Source: Acidobacteriota bacterium | Lineage (GTDB): Bacteria > Acidobacteriota > Blastocatellia > Pyrinomonadales > Pyrinomonadaceae | DNA length: 8,116 nt | Direction of reading: 5' to 3' | Assembly: GCA_003222835.1 (NCBI GenBank) | Contig: QHXE01000600.1 | Span: forward strand, 1-8,116 | In this document: piece by piece, positions 1-5,193 of the stretch | Numbering within the stretch: the first letter of the stretch is position 1 | How the letters are laid out: each line of letters begins with the position of its first letter | The notes under the pieces: generated by a model | Told to the model about the DNA's origin: nothing | Databases searched by the model: none | Seen by the model: only the letters and a program-made list of their open reading frames with translations | Made by a program: the position numbers and the translations under genes

Positions 1-342
1 CCATGCCTCCAGCGGGATCTCCATTGGTTCCGCGTAGAAGCCTGTGGCGAGGGTAGCCCTGGCGTTAGAAACGAAGATGTCCAGGCCGCCGAATTGGGAC
101 TTGATGGTCTCGAACATGCGCTGGATGTCCGCAACCTTGCCGATATCCGCCTTGATCACCAGAGGCGCCGCACCGCGCTCTTTAAGGAGGCGAGCGGCGT
201 CTTCGGCGGCCGCGTCGTTCTCCTTGTAGTTGATTGCAATTCTTTTCACCCCCTGCTCAGCGAGCTTCAGCGCAATTCCGCGGCCAATACCGCGTGATGC
301 CCCTGTGATCAGAGCGGTCTGCTGCGTGAGCGTGATTGGCAT
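1..342 (-). CDS. SDR family oxidoreductase, N-terminal part (cut by window edge)
   Basis: The first 114 residues of a cytoplasmic NAD(P)-dependent short-chain dehydrogenase/reductase are visible; the catalytic Tyr-x-x-x-Lys half lies outside the window. The Rossmann nucleotide-binding motif TGASRGIG is at residues 13-20, an adenine-contacting Asp is at 66 (KADIG), and LDIFVSNAR at 87-95 replaces the usual NNAG. The start is ATG at 340-342, with GGGAGGG 6 bases upstream. SNA followed by Ala or Arg instead of Gly is seen in a branch that includes Bacillus FabL-type enoyl-ACP reductases, and the segment VIKADIGKVADIQRMFE also resembles that branch. A reductase acting on an acyl or keto substrate is therefore plausible, but the active site and substrate cannot be read here. 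It is divergent from the transposase remnant and the ArsR operon. Family assignment is confident; substrate is unknown. Confidence 0.93.
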   Translation of the reverse strand, partial: MPITLTQQTALITGASRGIGRGIALKLAEQGVKRIAINYKENDAAAEDAARLLKERGAAPLVIKADIGKVADIQRMFETIKSQFGGLDIFVSNARATLATGFYAEPMEIPLEAW

Positions 343-346
343 GACA

Positions 347-353
347 CCCTCCC
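347..353 (-). promoter_or_regulatory. Shine-Dalgarno of the SDR gene
   Basis: GGGAGGG on the minus strand lies 4 bases before the ATG at 340-342 (spacer 343-346). It fixes the start, which also places the Rossmann motif at the family's normal distance from the N-terminus. Confidence 0.75.
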
Positions 354-391
354 GTTCGCGTGGACGGATCGACAGGATTGATCTCGATCTC

Positions 392-402
392 GTGTACTAC
401 AC
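392..402. promoter_or_regulatory. 11-bp perfect palindrome, candidate operator
   Basis: GTGTA-C-TACAC is a perfect inverted repeat with a one-base centre. It sits 50 bases upstream of the SDR start codon and 14 bases before the transposase remnant. The position suits a repressor site for the SDR gene; short palindromes of this kind are typical of TetR- or GntR-type operators. It could instead be part of the end of the decayed insertion sequence, or chance. No matching regulator gene is in the window. Confidence 0.3.
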
Positions 403-415
403 TTTGCACATGTCC

Positions 416-627
416 ATGGGAAAACGCGTCCGCGAGCGGCAGCCGGAAATGTGGGTGGCGACGAATTTTCCGACGGCCGCCAGTCAGCCATTCTACAACC
501 GATTGAATCAGCGGCTGGCCGAGCACTAATTCGATGATTTCGTCGAAGGTCAGTGTCAACCATTCTATGTGGAATCATGGGACGGTCGGGCCTGCCGGTA
601 GGCATCTACTTCCGGCTGTTGTTGCGA
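416..627 (+). pseudogene. Decayed transposase N-terminus (IS1182/IS5-like, DUF772 type)
   Basis: Starting at the ATG at 416, the translation MGKRVRERQPEMWVAT, then FPTAASQPFYNRLNQRL, matches the opening of a common DDE transposase type that I remember as MGKR...LWVATTDLP...HPFYxRLNxLL. A TAA stop at 527-529 interrupts it. The same frame then continues FDDFVEGQCQPFYVES. After a one-base loss near 575-577 the match moves to the next frame as MGRSGLPVGIYFRLLL (577-624), the counterpart of MGRPSLPPGxYFRLLL in intact copies. Similarity ends at about 627, followed by TAA. Only about 70 codons of an expected 400-500 remain, with one nonsense change, one frameshift and loss of the whole DDE catalytic part. 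I see no clear terminal inverted repeats or target duplication. The exact IS family is from memory and less certain than the transposase identity. Confidence 0.75.
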
Positions 628-890
628 TAATGGCCACGATTTTCATATTCCCTGATTGGATGAGATTGTACTGAATTACTTCTGAACTGGTGACCCAGTT
701 CGTGGATTGTCGGCAAACCTTACCTTGAGATTACTTCAGGCTTGCCCGTCACTCGGGAGCAAAAGGATTACTTTCCACAAGCCGACTTAAGGGTAGCAAT
801 CCTGTTCAGTGAGTGCATTGGCGATCTATCGCGCGCCGGTGTAAGGGTTCAGAGACCAGGGAATGGAAATCTGGGTCGCGAGAATATCAA
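628..890. other. Intergenic stretch without a convincing gene
   Basis: Nothing here resembles a known protein or RNA gene. A 7-bp stem with a 4-base loop lies at 684-701 (GAACTGG/CCAGTTC) but has no T-run, so it is not a standard terminator. An open frame without ATG runs from 694 to the TGA at 892-894 (middle reads VTREQKDYFPQADLRVAIL). It may be the tail of another decayed gene, but I do not recognise it. The stretch is most simply read as debris left after insertion-sequence decay, plus the upstream region of the ArsR operon. Confidence 0.5.
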
Positions 891-918
891 TTGACATTCA
901 AGAGAAATCCACTACCAT
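891..918 (+). promoter_or_regulatory. Sigma-70-type promoter of the ArsR operon
   Basis: A perfect -35 box TTGACA (891-896) is followed after 16 bases by TACCAT (913-918), four of six matches to TATAAT. The -10 box touches the ATG at 919. Transcription from it would start near 924-926, at the GTG codon 925-927, which would make the mRNA leaderless. There is no good Shine-Dalgarno before 919 (only AGAGA at 901-905, 13 bases away), which agrees with that reading. The alternative is an unseen promoter further upstream with translation from the 919 ATG. Confidence 0.5.
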
Positions 919-1281
919 ATGGTTGTGGATAGGCTAGGTACAACATTTGCGGCTTTGTCTGATCCAACCCGGCGGGCGATTATCGAGCGGCTCTCCCATG
1001 GGCCTGCCTCTGTGCACGGCTTGACGGAACCGTTTGCACTCTCGCAGCAGATGATTTCAAAACATATTGCCTACCTGGTGCGGGCGCGGATTGTGATCAA
1101 GACCAAGCGTGGACGAGAGAGTGTGTGCACGCTTAGACCAGAGGCGATTAAGACAGTCAGCGACTGGGCGATCAGCTATCGCCAGTTCTGGGAAGAGAGT
1201 TTCGACAAACTGGATGCAGTTGTAAAGCAAATGAAGAAAGAGGAGGTCGGAGATGACAGAAAACACGGTGAGCGAAATTGA
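919..1281 (+). CDS. ArsR/SmtB-family winged-helix repressor
   Basis: This is a small (120-residue) cytoplasmic DNA-binding regulator. FAALSDPTRRAIIERL at 10-25 is the family's first helix pair. Helices SVHGLTEPFALS and QQMISKHIAYLVRA (31-56) form the helix-turn-helix with the SKH recognition motif, then the wing IVIKTKRGRESVCTL (58-72) and a C-terminal Trp/Phe-rich helix (SDWAISYRQFWEESF). The Cys pairs of metal-sensing ArsR members are absent (the only Cys is 70), so it belongs to the metal-independent group commonly found next to AHSA1/SRPBCC genes. It overlaps the next gene by 29 bases, so the two are co-expressed, and it probably represses its own operon. The start is either ATG 919 or, if the mRNA is leaderless, GTG 925; this changes only two residues. 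Family is sure; ligand is unknown. Confidence 0.93.
   Translation: MVVDRLGTTFAALSDPTRRAIIERLSHGPASVHGLTEPFALSQQMISKHIAYLVRARIVIKTKRGRESVCTLRPEAIKTVSDWAISYRQFWEESFDKLDAVVKQMKKEEVGDDRKHGERN
1241..1247 (+). promoter_or_regulatory. Shine-Dalgarno inside arsR-type gene for the AHSA1 gene
   Basis: AGGAGGT lies within the last codons of the ArsR-type gene, 5 bases before the ATG at 1253. It decides that start and shows that the second gene has its own strong ribosome entry in spite of the overlap. Confidence 0.8.
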
Positions 1282-1762
1282 GCGGATGGTCGTTACAAGA
1301 GTTTTTGATGCCCCACGCGAGTTAGTTTGGAAGGCGTGGACAGACCCGAAGTACGTGATGCAGTGGTGGGGGCCGAAGGGCTTTACTGCGCCCGTTTGCC
1401 AGATGGATTTTCGCGTTGGGGGGAAATTTCTCTGCTGCATGAAGGCACCGGATGGGCAGGAGTTCTGGAATGCGGTTGAATACCACGAGATTGTTCCGCA
1501 CGAGAAGATCGTTTCCTTGATGTACTTTTCGGACTCGAAGGGAAACAAGATTGATCCTGCGCAGCTAGGAATAGAACATGAGGCCATAGAGGGTGCGTAC
1601 GACGTGACCATCTTTGAGGATCTAGGAAACGGCCAGACGAAACTCACCTTCATTGGAAATGAACCCATGGAGAGCGCGAAAAATAGCGGTCAATTAGAGG
1701 GCTGGAACCAGATACTCGATAAACTTGCTGCGGTTGTTGCGGGGCTGACGCAGGCGAAATAA
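1253..1762 (+). CDS. SRPBCC/AHSA1-domain protein (CalC/Aha1-like)
   Basis: This 169-residue cytoplasmic protein has the START-like (Bet v 1) fold of the activator-of-Hsp90-ATPase-homologue-1 type. The order is typical: ERMVVTRVFDAPRELVWKAW (10-29, first strand and helix), the QWWGPKGF signature (37-44), DFRVGGKF (52-59), the central strands with EYHEIVPHEKIV (76-87), TKLTFIGNE (129-137) and the C-terminal long helix around EGWNQILDKL (149-158). The fold forms a hydrophobic pocket for a small lipophilic ligand, but members have diverse or unknown roles. Pairing with an ArsR repressor is a very common bacterial arrangement and suggests the pair responds to a small molecule or stress. It has a strong Shine-Dalgarno, overlaps the regulator by 29 bases and is followed 44 bases later by the DinB-like gene. 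Catalysis, if any, cannot be inferred. Confidence 0.92.
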   Translation: MTENTVSEIERMVVTRVFDAPRELVWKAWTDPKYVMQWWGPKGFTAPVCQMDFRVGGKFLCCMKAPDGQEFWNAVEYHEIVPHEKIVSLMYFSDSKGNKIDPAQLGIEHEAIEGAYDVTIFEDLGNGQTKLTFIGNEPMESAKNSGQLEGWNQILDKLAAVVAGLTQAK

Positions 1763-1796
1763 GAAGCTGAAGCTTTGATTCGCGAAACTCAATCGT

Positions 1797-1800
1797 GGAG
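1797..1800 (+). promoter_or_regulatory. Shine-Dalgarno of the DinB-like gene
   Basis: GGAG (1797-1800) lies 6 bases before ATG 1807. This favours ATG 1807 over the in-frame GTG at 1795, which has no ribosome site and would put charged residues in front of the signal peptide. Confidence 0.6.
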
Positions 1801-1806
1801 AAAGAA

Positions 1807-2370
1807 ATGAAAAGAATACCGTTTCTCGCTATCGTCCTGCTGGCATTCGCATTTCCCGCCCATGCCCAGGACGCGATGAAGAAAGATGCAGCCGTCAAAC
1901 CTGCCGATCCGGAATTGAAAGTCGTGCTCGATTCCTGGAATGAGATTGGCCGCAAGCTGACGGCGATGGCCGAAGATTTTCCCGAGGACAAATATGACTT
2001 CAAGCCGACACCCGCGCAGCGGAGCTTCGCCGAGCAGTTGCTGCACGCGGCAGGTGCAAGCTACTACTTCACTAATCCTGTGATGGGGCAGAAGCCTCCC
2101 GCGGGAGAGGATCCGAAGCGCGACCAGTACAAAACAAAGGCCGATATCGTCGCATTCGTAAAGAAATCCGTTGCCGACGGAGCCGCCGCCATCCAGTCGA
2201 AAGGCGAAAAAGGCCTGACGACGGAGGTTGTTTATTTCGCTCACCAGAAAGCGCGCGTTCTCGACATGGCATACGGCCTCATCGAACATAGCGGTGAACA
2301 CTACGGCCAGCTCGTTGTGTACTACCGCCTCGCAGGTCTTGTGCCGCCGGAGTCGCGGCCCAAGAAGTAA
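1807..2370 (+). CDS. Exported DinB-like (DUF664-type) four-helix protein
   Basis: This 187-residue protein has a clear N-terminal signal peptide: MKR, hydrophobic IPFLAIVLLAFAFPA, and a likely cleavage after AHA (residue 20). The mature part is a DinB/YfiT-like helical bundle: LDSWNEIGRKLTAMAEDFPE (41-60), DKYDFKPTPAQRSF (61-74), EQLLHAAG (76-83) and the C-terminal IEHSGEHYGQLVVYYRL (159-175). His80, His161 and His165 sit where the family's metal-binding His triad is expected, so metal binding is plausible. Cytoplasmic DinB-superfamily members include metal-dependent thiol transferases (BacA/BshB2-like, mycothiol-dependent isomerase), but exported versions such as this one have no established reaction. 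It follows the AHSA1 gene by 44 bases with no visible terminator or promoter between, so it is probably the third gene of the ArsR-controlled unit. Confidence 0.88.
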   Translation: MKRIPFLAIVLLAFAFPAHAQDAMKKDAAVKPADPELKVVLDSWNEIGRKLTAMAEDFPEDKYDFKPTPAQRSFAEQLLHAAGASYYFTNPVMGQKPPAGEDPKRDQYKTKADIVAFVKKSVADGAAAIQSKGEKGLTTEVVYFAHQKARVLDMAYGLIEHSGEHYGQLVVYYRLAGLVPPESRPKK

Positions 2371-2953
2371 AGCTCAAGAGACCAGGTACCCCGTCCTTAT
2401 CGCGCGCCGTTTGCGCGAATGGGCGGGGATTTTGGTTTTTGGGACCTTCAGTATTCAATGCGCCGCGCGGCATATGGATATCTCTGCTTTCGTTCCGCTG
2501 CAAGATTTGGGCTTCGGTCGCCGCGCCGCCCGTCTCGCCGTCCAGTGCGTATTCCGCAATGAGGAAGAAACTCGCTCTGAGTTTCTGTCGTTGATTCGCC
2601 AGCGCCCCAACGGTGTCTAGGATCGACGAAAATCCCTCTAATGTATTCCTCTTAGCCCTGTGTTCTCGGGGGAAGATTTTGGTCCTCTGCGCGGAGAACG
2701 CCCATGCTTTCCTTCGCGAACTCTGTCGAATAAAATGTCCCCCGCTCAACGTGATCATCATGTGCGAGCAACTGAACGTAAAGCAAAGGCAGGCTATCTC
2801 GGAGACCCCGGCTAAGGGCGGCGGAGGCTTAGTTGAAACCTGCTTCTCGTCACTTGGCCGGATGGTCGCCTTTCCGGGCAAGCGACCTTGGCTCGGCTGT
2901 TGCCTTCAGGGCTCAGTACTCATCGAGTGCTATTTGAAGCGTGATTCGGCGGA
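2371..2953. other. Convergent intergenic region with small inverted repeats, no convincing gene
   Basis: This lies between the ends of the plus-strand DinB-like gene and the minus-strand operon. Long open frames exist on both strands (for example 2613-2957 plus, and 2881 back to 2279 minus, which runs into the DinB gene), but their translations look unlike folded proteins and have no ribosome sites I trust. Visible inverted repeats are CGCGC/GCGCG (2401-2417), GGTCGC/GCGACC with a 12-base loop (2864-2887), and AGTACTC/GAGTGCT with a 3-base loop and one G-T pair (2915-2931). The last two lie just beyond the minus operon's stop and could help end or protect its transcript. None has a T-run, so I do not call a Rho-independent terminator. 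It may hold a dispersed non-coding repeat or gene debris. Confidence 0.5.
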
Positions 2954-3328
2954 TTAGTACCGATAGACGCGCTTGTCGCCATCAACTCCCGAATTGTCGC
3001 TAGCCTTGATCGGAAACGTCTCAAGCATCCCCCGCCCAACCAGCCAAACTCGGGTCATCGGACGCTCTTGTCGGGCGGGTAGCCAAAATACCAGATCGCA
3101 ATCGAATAGCCGCTCCATAGCTCTAACTAACACTGCAAACGGCATATACCAGAGGAAGCCGACATAAGCTAACGCCAGCAGAGGGACGACGAAGATAAAG
3201 ATCTTCTGGAACTCGCGAATCGCGCCCGAGTATGGGACAGCAACCGCTTCTACCAGCTTAGGGAACACATCAGCAGTAGCTGAGACGGTGCTGGTCGACC
3301 GATCTACTCTGGCTACTTTTGGGTTCAA
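2954..3328 (-). CDS. Small membrane protein, third gene of the minus-strand operon
   Basis: This 124-residue protein belongs to no family I recognise. It has a soluble N-terminus (1-42), a long hydrophobic stretch IFIFVVPLLALAYVGFLWYM then PFAVLV (43-68), enough for one long or two short membrane passes, and a polar C-terminal part (69-124) with FDCDLVFWLPARQERP and MTRVWLVGRGMLETFPI. The proposed start is TTG at 3326-3328, which overlaps the TGA stop of the 622-residue gene as TTGA; there is only a weak purine stretch (AAGTGGAAAA) before it. GTG at codon 21 is an alternative. Stop-start overlap points to translation by re-initiation after the upstream gene, so it is probably a partner of the two large proteins, perhaps at the inner membrane. 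The rare start codon and lack of homology leave some doubt that it is real. Confidence 0.6.
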   Translation of the reverse strand: MNPKVARVDRSTSTVSATADVFPKLVEAVAVPYSGAIREFQKIFIFVVPLLALAYVGFLWYMPFAVLVRAMERLFDCDLVFWLPARQERPMTRVWLVGRGMLETFPIKASDNSGVDGDKRVYRY

Positions 3329-5193
3329 TTTTCCACTTGGTTCTTATCAACTAAACGATCGAAAGAAAGGCCACTCGAAGCTTCCCCGCGACCGGTTTGC
3401 TTCTGTACGCGCAACCACGTGTAGACTTGGCCTTGCGTCCAGCGCGCCCGCGAGTAGTACTCTGTCACGCGGGAGCCTGCGCGAGGGACCTCCTCCTCGT
3501 GCAGAAAATAAGTCTGCGCGGGTGTGACATCCAGCCCTTGGCGCAAAAGTGAGGTCAAGGGCTGCACCTTCTGAGCGGGATTCGGATCTCCAACGAGAAT
3601 GCGTGGCATGGCTGCGCGTTGCAACTGGATCTCACGATTGTTGTTCGGCACGTGGACAGGAATAAAAGGAATCCAGTTTTCGGGTACGGAGTTCATCGCC
3701 TGGTAGCGGACGGCAGCAGCAAGCTCTGGGGGCGTGCCGCCGGTCGGAACGAGCGCCTGGAGGTAGTTGAAAGTTTGTTTCGCAACTTCACTACCGGGCC
3801 GGCTGATGCCGCTTGCCAGCGCTACGGTTCGTTCGACGCCCCACGCCATATCGTCTACCTCGTCGCGCACGAGAAAAACTTCTTCTTGAAGCGGACCCGA
3901 CTGTGTCGCCGCGAGAATCGGCAGCAAGAGCAACGTCGGATCGGCCGAGCTGCTGCCCGCCGGAGCGTTACGAACATTGATAGTGAACATGCTCCAGCGG
4001 CCCCAGGCATTGTCTGTGCCTTGATCGGCCGCTTCAATCCAAAGGCGCTCGCCAAATACGTTCTTCACAGCAAGACCTTTGACTTGAACCAGTGCACCTG
4101 AAGGAAGCGTGCACGGAATGACGAACCAGTCGTTCGAGTACACCAGCGCAAATTCCATGAATAGCAGTTTCGCAAGATCCGTTGTGCTGGCATCGATGTC
4201 ACCGAAATTGGTGGAGTGATCTTCGAATGCCCACCAGCGCGTGTTGGGCATGCCTGAAAACGAGACGGGAATCGGAATAGTGGTGAACGGCTGGTCAGCA
4301 GCGAGGCCAGTCACCTCGGAGCCGGGGACGCTGTCCAGCGCCTCGATACCTTTGTCCACATCGAGGCTGTACCAGTCCAGCCGCCCGGAGGCGTAGTCCT
4401 GCGCGACGTATACCTTTTCGGTGCCGTCGGGCATGGGCGCCGATGCCGAGAATTGGTAGTCAAGGTGGTCAGCCACCCAGGCATCATCCTTCGATGAGGA
4501 TGGCTGCGTCAGAAATCTTGCGGCCCATGCCACAAATCGCTGGGCACGGTCGTCGAGAGCAGCGTGATCACCGCCGGCAATGCCGGCTACGCCGTCATAG
4601 GCGTGATGGACAGGATCGGCAAGCAGATACTCGAGCAGAGCGCCTCCATCCATGGCACGGCCAGCCAGCGCCTGAAAAGTCTCCCAAACCTCGGGATGGG
4701 AGCACAAATCTACATCGTTGCTTTTGGTGGGATCGGGTTTCGTGATCGGATAAGCTGTAGTGAAATTATCGCGGTAGTCTGCTACATCCTCAATCAATGC
4801 CAACCACTGACGCGCCATCACCAGGCGCAGGTCAAGCGCAAGCATGCGTTTCTGGCGCTGGAGCGGCACGGGGCGACGCTCGACTTTAGTTTCGAGAGGA
4901 ATGGACGAGTCAAGCAATTGGGCGGAGCCGCCCGCGGGACGGTATTTAGTCAGCCGCGTGGTAGCTAATAGCACCTTGGCGAAAACAGGCGAACCTGCAT
5001 CACTGCCGCGGAACTCGCCCATCTGCCACTGCTTAGTAAGCATCCATAGGGCATCCCGAACCTCGGCGCGTAGAGCCCGCTCAAAGTTCTGCGAGCGCGG
5101 GCGCGCCTCCAGGCGGTTCCAGGTCGTGATCGCCGGAAACCGGCGTTCGTTCAGCGCGACCTTAATGTCGCCAATCGCAAGCTGGCTAGGCAT
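3325..5193 (-). CDS. Conserved hypothetical protein, 622 residues (second gene of operon)
   Basis: I cannot assign a function. The sequence has the look of a well-conserved soluble family: no signal peptide, no membrane segment, and many aromatic-rich motifs. In order these are TTWNRLEARPRSQNFERAL (23-41), EVRDALWMLTKQWQMGEFRG (44-63) with DAGSPV (65-70), IPLETKVERRPVPL (98-111), MPNTRWWAFED (315-325), LLFMEFALVYSNDWFVIP (343-360), FGERLWI (380-386), LVRDEVDDMAWGVERTVALA (441-460), VPENWIPFIPV (503-513), then LHEEEVPRAGSRV (564-576) and GRGEASSGLSFD (601-612). I recall the same motifs in unannotated proteins of other phyla, next to homologues of the upstream gene. The start ATG 5193 has AAGGAGG 5 or 6 bases ahead and overlaps the upstream gene by 8 bases, so the two are made together. 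A structural or assembly role in a large complex is possible, but that is inference only. Confidence 0.88.
   Translation of the reverse strand: MPSQLAIGDIKVALNERRFPAITTWNRLEARPRSQNFERALRAEVRDALWMLTKQWQMGEFRGSDAGSPVFAKVLLATTRLTKYRPAGGSAQLLDSSIPLETKVERRPVPLQRQKRMLALDLRLVMARQWLALIEDVADYRDNFTTAYPITKPDPTKSNDVDLCSHPEVWETFQALAGRAMDGGALLEYLLADPVHHAYDGVAGIAGGDHAALDDRAQRFVAWAARFLTQPSSSKDDAWVADHLDYQFSASAPMPDGTEKVYVAQDYASGRLDWYSLDVDKGIEALDSVPGSEVTGLAADQPFTTIPIPVSFSGMPNTRWWAFEDHSTNFGDIDASTTDLAKLLFMEFALVYSNDWFVIPCTLPSGALVQVKGLAVKNVFGERLWIEAADQGTDNAWGRWSMFTINVRNAPAGSSSADPTLLLLPILAATQSGPLQEEVFLVRDEVDDMAWGVERTVALASGISRPGSEVAKQTFNYLQALVPTGGTPPELAAAVRYQAMNSVPENWIPFIPVHVPNNNREIQLQRAAMPRILVGDPNPAQKVQPLTSLLRQGLDVTPAQTYFLHEEEVPRAGSRVTEYYSRARWTQGQVYTWLRVQKQTGRGEASSGLSFDRLVDKNQVEN

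Noticed and set aside
230..529. 99-codon plus-strand open frame taken as a whole gene
   Set aside because: Its first 110 bases are the antisense of the SDR gene; only the part from 416 matches a transposase, and it is broken.
684..701. 7-bp stem, 4-base loop (GAACTGG/CCAGTTC) as terminator
   Set aside because: No T-run follows on either strand and no gene ends nearby except the decayed transposase.
694..894. Open frame without ATG, reading VTREQKDYFPQADLRVAIL in its middle
   Set aside because: Not recognised, no start codon with a ribosome site, and of a length that chance can give; at most the tail of a decayed gene.
1764..1786. Short palindromes AAGCTGAAGCTT and TTCGCGAA between the AHSA1 and DinB-like genes
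   Set aside because: Too short and without a T-run for a terminator; the genes are most simply co-transcribed.
1795..1806. GTG at 1795 as start of the DinB-like gene
   Set aside because: The GGAG site and the signal peptide both point to ATG 1807.
2279..2881. 200-codon open frame on the minus strand
   Set aside because: It overlaps the well-supported DinB-like gene, and the translation has no recognisable domain and an unprotein-like make-up.
2613..2957. 114-codon open frame on the plus strand
   Set aside because: No convincing ribosome site or homology; it overlaps the end of the opposite operon and the composition looks random.
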